64,000 nt of DNA, from assembly GCA_036563615.1 (NCBI GenBank), contig DATCMB010000014.1:248001-312000 (forward strand), written 5' to 3'. This DNA comes from Candidatus Binatia bacterium (lineage in GTDB: Bacteria > Desulfobacterota > Binatia > UBA12015). Shown here piece by piece: positions 15,882-24,465 of this stretch. Every line of letters begins with the position of its first letter. Position 1 is the stretch's first letter. A model generated the notes under the pieces. The model searched no databases, was not told the origin of the DNA, and saw only the letters and a list, made by a program, of their open reading frames with translations. A program made the position numbers and the translations under genes.

Positions 15882-17492
15882 CTACGCCGGCGTGTCGACC
15901 GCCGTGTCGGCGAGCTCGAGCCCGGGGTAGCGCTCCGTCAGCCGCTGCAGGTACGACGCGCTCTCCGAGAGCAGCACCGGCCGCCCCTCGCGATCGTGCA
16001 CCAGCTTGACGAGCTGCGAGTGCTGCACCATCTCCGGGTCGAAGTTGCCGCGCGGCCAGCGCGCGACGTTGTGCGGCATCGGCGTCAAGCGCAGCTCGAC
16101 CTTGTACTCGGTCACCATGCGGTGCTTGAGCACGTCGAACTGCAGCGGGCCGACCGCGCCGACGATCGGCGCGCCGGTGCCGTTGCCGCCGTCGGTGAAG
16201 AGCTGCACCGCGCCCTCCTGCGAGAGCTGCTCGAGCCCCTTGGCGAGCGCCTTGCGCCGCTCGACGAGGCCGAGCTCGACGCGCATGAAGTGCTCGGGCG
16301 CGAACACCGGAAAGCCCTGGTAGGAGAAGCCGCCGCTCTCGCTCAGCGTGTCGCCGATGCGGAACAGCCCCGGGTCGAAGAGCCCGACGACGTCGCCCGG
16401 GTAGGCCTCGGTGACCTCCTCGCGGCCCTGCCCCATGAGCAGCGTCGAGTTCGCGAGGCGCACGTTCTTGCCGCTGCGCACGTGGCGCGCGGTCGCGCCG
16501 CGCACGAACTTCCCCGAGCAGACGCGCACGAAGGCGACGCGGTCGCGGTGGTCCGGATCCATGTTCGCCTGGATCTTGAAGACGAAGCCCGAGAACGGCT
16601 CGGTCACCGGATCGATCGGGCCGCGCGTCGAGTCGCGCGGTCCGGGCGGCGGCGCGAGCTCGAGGAAGCGCTCGAGAAACGGCTTGACGCCGAAGTTGGT
16701 GAGCGCGCTGCCGAAGAAGAGCGGCGTCTGCTGGCCGGCGCGCACGCGCTCCGGGTCGTACGGAGCGCCCGCGCCCTCGAGCAGCGCCAGCGACTCGGCG
16801 AGCGCGTCCGCCTTGTCCGCGCCGATCGCCGCGCGCACCGCGTCGCCGTCGTGCGGTCCCTCGACCACCTCCTCGTCGACCACGCTCGAGCCGTGCTCGC
16901 CGCCCGAGAAGAGCAGCAGGCGCTGCCCGAGCCGGTCGTAGACGCCGACGAACTCGTTGCCCGCGCCGACCGGCCAGTTGAGCGCCACCGCGTCGATGCC
17001 GAGCACCTCCTCGATCTCGCTCATGAGATCGAGCGGGTCGCGGCCGTGCCGGTCCATCTTGTTGATGAAGGTGAAGATCGGGATGCCGCGCAGCCGGCAG
17101 ACCTCGAACAGCTTGCGCGTCTGCGCCTCGACGCCCTTCGCGGCGTCGATCAGCATCACCGCGCTGTCGGCCGCGACCAGCGTCCGGTAGGTGTCCTCGC
17201 TGAAGTCGCGGTGGCCCGGCGTGTCGAGGATGTTCACCCGGAAGTCGCGGTAGACGAAGTGCATCGCCGAGCTCGACACCGAGATGCCGCGCTGCTTCTC
17301 GATCTCGAGCCAGTCGCTGGTCGCGTGCCGCGCCGCGCGCCGCGCGCGCACCGCCCCCGCCTCGCGCAGCGCGCCGCCGAAGAGCAGCAGCTTCTCGGTC
17401 AGCGTCGTCTTGCCCGCGTCGGGGTGCGAGATGATCGCGAAGGTGCGCCGCCGCGCGACCTCGCGCGCAATGTCGTCGTGTCCGTCCTGCAT
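15882..17492 (-). CDS. prfC: Peptide chain release factor 3
   Basis: A 536-aa translational GTPase that recycles RF1/RF2 from the ribosome after peptide release. Seen: G1 SHPDAGKTT (22-30), switch-I region GISVSSSAM, G3 DTPGHRDFSEDT, G4 NKMDR, then RF3-type domains II and III ending DTAVDTPA. The length and motif order match E. coli RF3 (529 aa). The Asp in HPDAGKT and the FSEDTYR sequence set it apart from EF-G. The start at ATG 17492 gives the usual N-terminus. It stands alone between convergent and divergent neighbours. Confidence 0.96.
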   Translation of the reverse strand: MQDGHDDIAREVARRRTFAIISHPDAGKTTLTEKLLLFGGALREAGAVRARRAARHATSDWLEIEKQRGISVSSSAMHFVYRDFRVNILDTPGHRDFSEDTYRTLVAADSAVMLIDAAKGVEAQTRKLFEVCRLRGIPIFTFINKMDRHGRDPLDLMSEIEEVLGIDAVALNWPVGAGNEFVGVYDRLGQRLLLFSGGEHGSSVVDEEVVEGPHDGDAVRAAIGADKADALAESLALLEGAGAPYDPERVRAGQQTPLFFGSALTNFGVKPFLERFLELAPPPGPRDSTRGPIDPVTEPFSGFVFKIQANMDPDHRDRVAFVRVCSGKFVRGATARHVRSGKNVRLANSTLLMGQGREEVTEAYPGDVVGLFDPGLFRIGDTLSESGGFSYQGFPVFAPEHFMRVELGLVERRKALAKGLEQLSQEGAVQLFTDGGNGTGAPIVGAVGPLQFDVLKHRMVTEYKVELRLTPMPHNVARWPRGNFDPEMVQHSQLVKLVHDREGRPVLLSESASYLQRLTERYPGLELADTAVDTPA

Positions 17493-17611
17493 GGAAGCTC
17501 GCCGAAAACCGGGTGGGTTCGTTGGAGATAGCGGATGGCCGTCCGAGCCGCACGGACTCGCGTCACGCGCCCCTTGAAGCGCAGCCTCGCGCCCGCCATC
17601 GTGACGCCGTC

Positions 17612-18520
17612 ATGCCGACGCCGAGCCAGCGTCCCGCCCGCAGCCGATCACGCACCGCCGCAAACGCGACCACGTCCACGACCACCGCCGCACGCGCGCG
17701 CGTCGCAGCGCAGCCCACGACGTCGACCGCCAAGTCCAAGGCGAAGACGCGCCCCGAGGCGAAGACGTCCCCCGTCGAGCCCAAGGCGACGCCGCGCGAG
17801 ATCCTCGCGCGTCTCGAGGCCGCGATCCCCGAGCCGCGCTGCGAGCTCGAGCACCGCTCGGCGTGGGAGCTGCTGATCGCGACCATCCTCTCCGCGCAGA
17901 GCACGGACAAGATGGTCAACTCGGTGACGCCGGAGCTCTTCGCGCGCTGGCCGACGCCGCAGGCGCTCGCCGACGCTCCTCCCGAGGAGGTCGAGAAGGT
18001 CGTGCACCGCACGGGCTTCTTCCGCAGCAAGACCAAGGCGATCCAGTCGGCGAGCGCGATGATCGCCGACGAGTTCGGCGGCGAGGTGCCGCGCACGATG
18101 GAAGAGATGCTGCGGCTGCCCGGCGTGGCGCGCAAGACGGCGAACGTCGTGCTCGGCACGGCGTACGGCATCGCCGAGGGCGTCGTCGTCGACACGCACG
18201 CGATGCGCGTCTCGCAGCGCCTCGGGCTCACCGCGCAGAGCGACCCTTCGCGCATCGAGGACGACCTGCGCGCCGCGTTTCCGCGCCGCGAGTGGATCGA
18301 CCTCGGGCATCGTCTCGTCCTGCACGGACGCTACGTCTGCCTCGCGCGCGCGCCGCGCTGCGAGATCTGCCCGCTGAACGAGCTCTGCCCGAGCGCGCAG
18401 CTCCCGCCGCACGACACCTGGCGGATGCGCGCGCGGCGCGAGCGCGAGATCGTCGAGTCGCGCGGCGCCGCCGCTCAGCCGGCGGACGGCTTGCGCGCCG
18501 CGAAGCGCAGCCGCACGTAG
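17612..18520 (+). CDS. nth: Endonuclease III with basic low-complexity N-terminus
   Basis: A 302-aa DNA glycosylase/AP lyase removing oxidised pyrimidines. Seen: LSAQSTDKMVN, the helix-hairpin-helix LPGVARKTANVVL containing the catalytic Lys, VDTHAMRVSQRLGL with the catalytic Asp, and a [4Fe-4S] cluster motif C-x6-C-x2-C-x5-C near the C-terminus. The first 70 or so residues are rich in Arg, Lys, Thr, Ala and Pro, which E. coli Nth (211 aa) lacks; such a tail could bind DNA. ATG 17612 is chosen over the open frame upstream, without a clear ribosome site. The last 46 bp overlap the convergent methyltransferase gene. Confidence 0.92.
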   Translation: MPTPSQRPARSRSRTAANATTSTTTAARARVAAQPTTSTAKSKAKTRPEAKTSPVEPKATPREILARLEAAIPEPRCELEHRSAWELLIATILSAQSTDKMVNSVTPELFARWPTPQALADAPPEEVEKVVHRTGFFRSKTKAIQSASAMIADEFGGEVPRTMEEMLRLPGVARKTANVVLGTAYGIAEGVVVDTHAMRVSQRLGLTAQSDPSRIEDDLRAAFPRREWIDLGHRLVLHGRYVCLARAPRCEICPLNELCPSAQLPPHDTWRMRARREREIVESRGAAAQPADGLRAAKRSRT

Positions 18521-19239
18521 TCCGCGACCCAGACGCCGTCGGCCCCGCACAGCTCGGGGCGCAGCCGCTCCCGCACCTCGGCGAGGAACGCCCCGCGCTC
18601 GCCCTCCGGCAGCAGCGACGTGAAGCTCTCGGCGAAGGTCTCGAGCCAGCCGGTGACGTCGCCCGGTAGCGGCGTCGGGCGCGGGATCAGCGCGATCGAC
18701 TCGACGACGAAGCCGCGCGCGCGCAGCAGCGCGCCGTACTCCTCGGGCGTCGGGAAGTACCAGGGATCGGCGGCGCGCCCGTCGTGGCCGCGCGCGTCGA
18801 GCGCCGCGATCAGCGCGTTTTTGATCTTGTCGACGCAGCCGTGCCCGCCCATCTCGGCGACGAAGCGTCCGCCGGGACGCAGCGCCCGCCAGACGCCGTC
18901 GACGACGCGCTCGGGGTGACGCTTCATCCAGTGCAGCGCCGCGTTCGAGAACACGGCGTCGAACTCCTCGGCGAACTCGAGCGCCTCGCCCTCGCCGACG
19001 CGCGCGTCGAGGCCGCGGGCGCGCGCCGCCTCGACCTGCGCCGCGCTGGCGTCGATGCCGACGAGCTCGCAGCCCAGCTCCACGAGACGCTCGGTGAGCG
19101 CGCCGTCGCCGCAGCCGAGGTCGAGGATGCGCTCGCCCGGCCGCGGCGCGAGCAGCTCGACGACCGGCGCGCCGAGCTCCGAGACGAAGCGCGCGTTGCG
19201 CGCGTAGCGCTCGGGATCCCAGGTCTGACGGCTCGCCAT
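18475..19239 (-). CDS. Class I SAM-dependent methyltransferase
   Basis: A 254-aa methyltransferase resembling trans-aconitate methyltransferase and other small-molecule enzymes. Seen: motif I ILDLGCGDGALT, the acidic motif II residue in ELVGIDAS, FDAVFSNAALHWM as motif IV, and LRPGGRFVAEMGG as motif VI. ATG 19239 (MASRQTWDPERYARN) is chosen because the homologous N-terminus begins there and TAGCCG lies 13 nt upstream. The substrate is unknown. Its 3' end overlaps that of nth by 46 bp on the opposite strand. Confidence 0.88.
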   Translation of the reverse strand: MASRQTWDPERYARNARFVSELGAPVVELLAPRPGERILDLGCGDGALTERLVELGCELVGIDASAAQVEAARARGLDARVGEGEALEFAEEFDAVFSNAALHWMKRHPERVVDGVWRALRPGGRFVAEMGGHGCVDKIKNALIAALDARGHDGRAADPWYFPTPEEYGALLRARGFVVESIALIPRPTPLPGDVTGWLETFAESFTSLLPEGERGAFLAEVRERLRPELCGADGVWVADYVRLRFAARKPSAG

Positions 19240-19246
19240 CCCACGA

Positions 19247-19252
19247 CGGCTA
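19247..19252 (-). promoter_or_regulatory. -10-like TAGCCG box of the methyltransferase gene
   Basis: TAGCCG followed by T on the minus strand, 13 nt upstream of ATG 19239, with no Shine-Dalgarno. Confidence 0.35.
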
Positions 19253-19390
19253 GCACCGCGCCACGACGCCGGCGAGAGGACGTCGCCGAGCGTCGAAACG
19301 ACGCGCCCCGAGCCCGTCGACGCGCCCGACGAGCACGCGGCCGCGCAACAAGCGTGCAAATTTTGCTTGCGTCCGGACGGCGGATGGCAC

Positions 19391-19396
19391 TAGCTT
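19391..19396 (+). promoter_or_regulatory. -10-like TAGCTT box of the beta-propeller gene
   Basis: TAGCTT begins 12 nt upstream of GTG 19403; no Shine-Dalgarno lies between. Confidence 0.4.
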
Positions 19397-19402
19397 TCGC
19401 CC

Positions 19403-20782
19403 GTGAAGCACCCGGCGCAGGACGACGGCTCTCGGCTCCCCCGACACGACGTGGGCAGCTCTCTCGTCACCGCCGCGGTCGCGGCCGCCCTCGCCGCGAC
19501 GCTGACGCTGACGCTGCTCGCCGCCGCTCCGGCGAGCGCGGACGTGCGCTGCTCGCGCGAGGAGCGCAAGCTTCTCTGTCCCGACGCGAACCCGATCTGC
19601 CCGCCGGGCGGCGGCGCGGCGCCGTCGGCGTGGCCGATGTTCCAGCACGACGCGCAGCACACGGGACGCAGCCACCTCGACGGCCCGTCGTGCAACCGCG
19701 TGATCTGGCGCTGGCGAGGCAGCGCCGAGTTCCTGAGCGCCCCGACCGTCGGCGCCGACGGCACGATCTACGTCGGCAACGCCCGCCACCCGGTGTGCGC
19801 GATCGATCCCGCGACCGGCAGCACGCGCTGGTGCGAGACCGATCAGGAAGGACGGCTCGCCGACCGCTCGTCGCCCGCCGTCGCCGCCGACGGCACGGTG
19901 TACATCGGCACGCGCGACAACGACCTGTGGTCGATCGCGCCGCAGCCGTCGCCGCCGGCGCACGTGCTCTGGCGCCAGAAGATCTGCACCGACGGCGACG
20001 TCACGACCTCGCCCGCGATCGGCCCGGACGGCGTCGTCTACATGGGCTCGGACTCGCTCAGCGCCGGCTGGTTCTTCGCGATGTGCCCCGGTCCGACGCG
20101 GCAGGTGAAGTGGTGCACGAAGCTCGGCGGCGGCGTCAAGAACGTATCGGCCGCGGTGAGCCCCGACGGCGCGACGGTGTACGTCACGAGCCGCGGCCGG
20201 ACGCTGCACGCGCTCGACGCGGCGACCGGCGCCGAGCGCTGGCGACGCCAGATCGAGCGCCGCGCGAACGCCGCGCGCTGGCCGAACTACACGCCGGTCG
20301 TCGATCCCGCGAGCGGCAAGGTCTACCTCGGCTTCGACGAGGGGCTCTTCGAGGTCACGCCCGAAGGCGACGTGCGCCTGCTCTACGCGAGCGGCCGCGA
20401 GAAGATGGAGTCGCCGCCCGCGCTCGGCGCGGACGGCACGCTCTACGTCGGCGCGTCGCGCGGCAGCCACTCGACCTTCTACGCGATCCGTCCCGACGGC
20501 AGCGTGCGCTGGAAGCACCCGATCCCGCCCGGCCCGGGACGCTTCCGCAACAACCAGGCGGTGATCGGCGCCAACGGCACGGTCTACGTCGCCATCAAGA
20601 ACAAGGTCTACGCCTTCGATCCCGCGGGCGACGGCGACGGCAACGCCAAGATCCTGTGGACCTTCGACGAGGCGACGAGCGTCTACGCGTCGAGCCCGAT
20701 CATCGGCGCGCCGGGACGCCTCTACGTCGGCACCGGGGACCGCGCGGCGCCGGTGCTGTACGCGATCGGCGACTGCCCGTAA
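19403..20782 (+). CDS. Exported PQQ-like beta-propeller protein
   Basis: A 459-aa protein with a signal peptide (hydrophobic core about 22-45, cleavage near ASADV) and repeated propeller blades. The blades follow the PQQ-repeat pattern: GADGTIYVGN, AADGTVYIGT, GPDGVVYMGS, GADGTLYVGA and GANGTVYVAI, each followed by a Trp-containing strand. Eight or more Cys are scattered through the chain, so disulfides are likely in the periplasm. It resembles BamB- or PQQ-enzyme-like scaffolds but has no visible PQQ catalytic Asp/Glu set, so a binding or structural role is more likely than catalysis. It converges with the AAA regulator, with a 5-bp gap. Confidence 0.82.
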   Translation: MKHPAQDDGSRLPRHDVGSSLVTAAVAAALAATLTLTLLAAAPASADVRCSREERKLLCPDANPICPPGGGAAPSAWPMFQHDAQHTGRSHLDGPSCNRVIWRWRGSAEFLSAPTVGADGTIYVGNARHPVCAIDPATGSTRWCETDQEGRLADRSSPAVAADGTVYIGTRDNDLWSIAPQPSPPAHVLWRQKICTDGDVTTSPAIGPDGVVYMGSDSLSAGWFFAMCPGPTRQVKWCTKLGGGVKNVSAAVSPDGATVYVTSRGRTLHALDAATGAERWRRQIERRANAARWPNYTPVVDPASGKVYLGFDEGLFEVTPEGDVRLLYASGREKMESPPALGADGTLYVGASRGSHSTFYAIRPDGSVRWKHPIPPGPGRFRNNQAVIGANGTVYVAIKNKVYAFDPAGDGDGNAKILWTFDEATSVYASSPIIGAPGRLYVGTGDRAAPVLYAIGDCP

Positions 20783-20787
20783 GCGCC

Positions 20788-23700
20788 TCACGACGGCCCG
20801 AAGCCGACGTCCCACGCGACGTCGTCCGCGGGCGCGTACACGCACACCGTCCCCATGCGCACCGTGTCGCGCAGGTGGCGGCCGAGCGCCGGGTGCAGCT
20901 CGAGCAGCTTGCCGATCTGGGTGCGGAGCACCTTGGTCACCGCCTTGCGCGCGGTCTCGGTGGGCCCCGTGCGCGACGGACGTCCGGCGAAGCTCGACGC
21001 GAGCTCGTCGACGAGCTCGTCGAGCTCGGCGCGCAGGCGCTCGGCGCGTCCCAGGTCCGCGCGCTCCTCGGCCTCGGCGAGCTCCGCCTGCAGCTCGGCG
21101 ACGCGCGCGCGGTACTCGCTCCGCGCCCGCTGGTCGGGACCGGATTCGAGCGCAGCCCCCGGCGCGCCGACCGACAGCCCGTCCTCGACCGGGCGCGACG
21201 GTGCAGCGGACGTGCCGAGGAACTCGAGCACGTGCAGCTCGCGGCGCGGCGAAGAGAGCAGCGTCGCGAGGTAGCGCGGCCCCTTGCCGTCCTTGAGGCG
21301 GACGTCGCGCCCGGCGAAGCGCACGCTCCACACCTCACCGTCGCAGCGGAACGCGTTCACGTCCGGCGTCTCCGGCGCGGACGCGAGCCGCGCGCGCACG
21401 CGCTCGACGCGGCCCGCGACGTCCGCGAGCCCGAGAGCGCGCGCGGTGCGCTCCGCGTCCGCGAGCAGCGTGTCGATGCGCGTCCGATCCGCGGTGCTCG
21501 ACGCCGTCGCGACGAGCACGCTCGCGAGCATGCTCTGTGCGCGCGCGACGATCGGCGGCGAGCCCATGCGGCGTCCCTGCTGGATCGCCGTCTCGAGATG
21601 CTCGACGGCATCGTCGCTGCGTCCGCACAGGCGCGCGAGCCCGGCCTGCAGCAGGGCCCATGGGCCGAAGGTCTGCATGCCGTCCATGCTCCACACGTCG
21701 GTGCGCCGCGCGAGCAGCGCGTACACCTGCTCGCCGTGCTCGCGATCGCGCAGCGCGACGCAGAGCGCGGCGAAGCCGGCGAGCAGACAGCGCGCCATGA
21801 CGCCGCGCTGCGCCGGCGGGAAGCCCGCCGCGAGCAGCTCCTCGAGGTCGGCGCGCGCCGCGACGGCGTCGCCGCGCGCGAGGCGCGCGAGCGCGCGGAA
21901 CGGCCGCCACGCCGCACCTCCTGGATGATCGGAAACGAACGCCTCGATCTCCGACGCCGTCTCCGCGAGCCGTCCCTGGAACGCGTGCCACATGATGCGC
22001 TGCCCGACGTGGGTCGGCACCGCGTTCGGGAGCTGCATGCGACGTCCGATCGCGAGCGCGTGCTCGATGCGCTCGTGCGCCTCGGCGAAGCGTCCCTGCA
22101 GCGTCGCGCGCAGCCCTGCGAGCGCTTCGGCGAGCCACGCGGCCTCGGGCGCGCGCGTCGCCGCGGCGAAGGTCGCGACGGCGTCGACCTCGGCGGAGAA
22201 CTCCTCGGGCGCACCCAGGGCGAGCAGCGTCATCGCGCGCGCGTGACGGATCGCGACCGCGAACGCGTGCTCGCCGCCTGCTTCGGCGGCGGCGAGGATC
22301 TCGTCGATGCTCGGCAGCGGCGCATCGCCGCCCTCGCGCCGCATCCCCATCGCGGCCGCGTAGTAGATCCCGGTCAGGGCGATCGCGAGCGCTCCGTCAT
22401 CGCCGGCGCGGCGCGCGGCGTCGGCGGCCTCGTCGCACAGCGCGTAGACGCGCGCGCCCTGCGCGCGCTCGTTCACCGCGACGATGTCGCCCGCGAGGCG
22501 TCCGTAGAGACGCGCGCGGAGCGCGTCGTCGAGCGCGGCGCCGGCGCGCGCCGCTTCCTCGAGGACGGCGCGCACCTCGGGCTCGAGGCGGCCCCACTCG
22601 GCGTACGGACCCGCGTGGATCAGCGCCGCGCGCGCGAACGCCGTCGGATTCGGCGTGCGCCGGCACGCCGCCATCACCTTCTCGCAGCACGCGCGCGCCG
22701 CCGGCACGTCGCCCGCCGCGCGCAGCGCCCGCGCGAGCGCGAGCTCGAGCTCGAGCGCGCGGGCGGGATCGAGCGCGTCGGCGCGCGCGCCGACCTCGAG
22801 CGCGACGCGCCAGAGCCGCACGGCCTCCTCCCAGCCGAAGGCGCGCGCCGCCTGCTCGGCGCCGCGGCACGCGTAGTCGAACGCCTTGCGCAGCGCGTCC
22901 GGCGTTCCCGCCGCGGCGAGGTGGCGCACGAGGTCGGTGGTGAGCGCCGGCGACGCCGTCGCGTGACGCTCGACGACGTCGGCGATGCGCGCGTGCCACG
23001 CAGCGCGCACGCTCGCCGCGGTGTCGTCGAGCAGCACGCGACGGATCAGCGCGTGCGCGAACGCGTACTGCCCCGGGGCGTCGCCCGGGACCAGCAGACG
23101 ATCCTGCAGCGCGTGCTGCAGGTGGTCCGCGTGCCGCGGGTCGTCGAGGATGCGCGCGAGCAGCGGACCGTCGATCACATCACCGAGCAGCGCTGCGACG
23201 ACGAGCGTCCTGCGACAGTCCTCGCCGAGGCGCGCGAGACGCAGCGCCACCACGTCGCGCACGCTCTGCGGCACGCGGCACACGTCCGAGACCGCCGCGA
23301 CGTCGCCGTTGCGGCCGAGCACGTGCACCAGCTCGCGCACGAAGAACGGGTTGCCGTTGGTCTCGCGATGCAGCGTCGCGCCGAGCGCCACGACGTCGCT
23401 CTGCGTCCCGACGAGCGCGAGCCAGCGCGCGCAGTCCGCGGGCGAGAGCCCGCCGACCTCGAGTCGGCGCGTCACCGGCTCGCGCGCGAGCCGCGACAGC
23501 GTCGTCGTCGCGGGGTGGTCGCGGCGCAGCTCGGTGTCGCGGTAGGTCGCGACCACGAGCACGCGCGCGTCGGCGAGGTCGGCGGCGACGTACTCGAGGA
23601 GACGCAGCGACGGCTGATCCGCCCAGTGCAGGTCGTCGAGCACGACGACGAGACCCGCGGGCGACGCGACCGCAGCGAGGAAGCGGCTCACGAGCTCGAA

Positions 23701-24342
23701 CAGGCGAAAGCGCGCGCTGTCGGACTCGCCGCACTCGGACGCGGGCACGCTCGGAGCGTCGTCCGCACGGTCCGCGCGCAGCGCGGGGAAGACGCGCGCC
23801 AGCTCGGAAGCGAACGGACCCGCGGCGGCGGCGACGGCCGCGTGCCCCGCCTGCGCGACGTGGCGGCGCAGCGCCGTGCTCCACGGCCAGTACGCCGGCG
23901 CCGAGCCGTCCTCGAAGGCGCGTCCCCACCACACGGGGACGCGGCGCGCCTCGGCCTCGTCGGCGAGCGCCGCGGCGAGCGACGTCTTGCCGATCCCCGG
24001 CTCGCCGCCGAGCAGAACGACGCGTCCGCTGCCCGAGAGTGCCGCGTCGAGCGCATCGCGCAGGACGCCGCTCTCGCGCTCGCGGCCGACGAGCGGAACT
24101 CGTGAAAGAGAAAGCGCACGCTCGTGTGCGCGTCCTTCGAGCGTCGTGCGCTGCGGTGCGGCACCGACGAGCCGCCGACGTCCGCGCGCGGCGTCGATCC
24201 GCACCGGCTGCAGCGGACGCACCCGTCCCCGATCGCGGTCGCGTCGGCGACTCGCTCCGTCGTCCGCGGGATCCTCGCTACAGCCGTCGAGCGCCTCCGT
24301 CAGCGCCCCGGAACGCTCGCAGCGGCCGACTTGCTCGCGCAT
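20788..24342 (-). CDS. Large AAA-type ATPase regulator (AAA_16/MalT-like) with unusual C-terminal domain
   Basis: An 1184-aa STAND-like signalling ATPase. Seen: Walker A GEPGIGKT (113-120), Walker B LVVVLDD (231-237), then about 600 residues of Ala/Arg/Leu-rich helical repeats consistent with TPRs. The C-terminal 200 residues include FAGRDVRLKDGKGPRYLATL, a charged coiled coil (RAELDELVDELASSFAG) and a final helical module ending near DTVRMGTVCVYAP. This C-terminal module occurs in actinobacterial-type large ATPase regulators but has no agreed function. No LuxR-type HTH is visible, so direct DNA binding is doubtful. A Shine-Dalgarno (GGGAGG) precedes ATG 24342. Confidence 0.83.
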   Translation of the reverse strand: MREQVGRCERSGALTEALDGCSEDPADDGASRRRDRDRGRVRPLQPVRIDAARGRRRLVGAAPQRTTLEGRAHERALSLSRVPLVGRERESGVLRDALDAALSGSGRVVLLGGEPGIGKTSLAAALADEAEARRVPVWWGRAFEDGSAPAYWPWSTALRRHVAQAGHAAVAAAAGPFASELARVFPALRADRADDAPSVPASECGESDSARFRLFELVSRFLAAVASPAGLVVVLDDLHWADQPSLRLLEYVAADLADARVLVVATYRDTELRRDHPATTTLSRLAREPVTRRLEVGGLSPADCARWLALVGTQSDVVALGATLHRETNGNPFFVRELVHVLGRNGDVAAVSDVCRVPQSVRDVVALRLARLGEDCRRTLVVAALLGDVIDGPLLARILDDPRHADHLQHALQDRLLVPGDAPGQYAFAHALIRRVLLDDTAASVRAAWHARIADVVERHATASPALTTDLVRHLAAAGTPDALRKAFDYACRGAEQAARAFGWEEAVRLWRVALEVGARADALDPARALELELALARALRAAGDVPAARACCEKVMAACRRTPNPTAFARAALIHAGPYAEWGRLEPEVRAVLEEAARAGAALDDALRARLYGRLAGDIVAVNERAQGARVYALCDEAADAARRAGDDGALAIALTGIYYAAAMGMRREGGDAPLPSIDEILAAAEAGGEHAFAVAIRHARAMTLLALGAPEEFSAEVDAVATFAAATRAPEAAWLAEALAGLRATLQGRFAEAHERIEHALAIGRRMQLPNAVPTHVGQRIMWHAFQGRLAETASEIEAFVSDHPGGAAWRPFRALARLARGDAVAARADLEELLAAGFPPAQRGVMARCLLAGFAALCVALRDREHGEQVYALLARRTDVWSMDGMQTFGPWALLQAGLARLCGRSDDAVEHLETAIQQGRRMGSPPIVARAQSMLASVLVATASSTADRTRIDTLLADAERTARALGLADVAGRVERVRARLASAPETPDVNAFRCDGEVWSVRFAGRDVRLKDGKGPRYLATLLSSPRRELHVLEFLGTSAAPSRPVEDGLSVGAPGAALESGPDQRARSEYRARVAELQAELAEAEERADLGRAERLRAELDELVDELASSFAGRPSRTGPTETARKAVTKVLRTQIGKLLELHPALGRHLRDTVRMGTVCVYAPADDVAWDVGFGPS

Positions 24343-24420
24343 GGTGCTCGCCTCCCGGCGAGGAAGACGACGCGTTCGGTCGCGCCCATTGCGTCCGCGA
24401 GCGCTCGCGCGGCGCCGCGG

Positions 24421-24449
24421 GCGTCCGCAGGAATGCTCGCTGCGGACGC
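24421..24449 (-). terminator. Hairpin downstream of selO
   Basis: GCGTCCGCAG (24421-24430) and CTGCGGACGC (24440-24449) form a perfect 10-bp stem with a 9-nt loop, 17 bp beyond the selO stop on the minus strand and upstream of the AAA regulator gene. No T-tract; terminator inferred from position and strength. Confidence 0.5.
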
Positions 24450-24465
24450 TCGCTCCGAGCGCGCG

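Noticed and set aside
18784..24105. Very long plus-strand open frame (over 1700 codons) antisense to the AAA regulator and methyltransferase genes
   Set aside because: Low-complexity Arg/Ala/His-rich translation with no domain, antisense to clear genes; typical of GC-rich DNA. Similar long shadows opposite pgi, prfC and the spermidine-synthase-like genes were dropped too.
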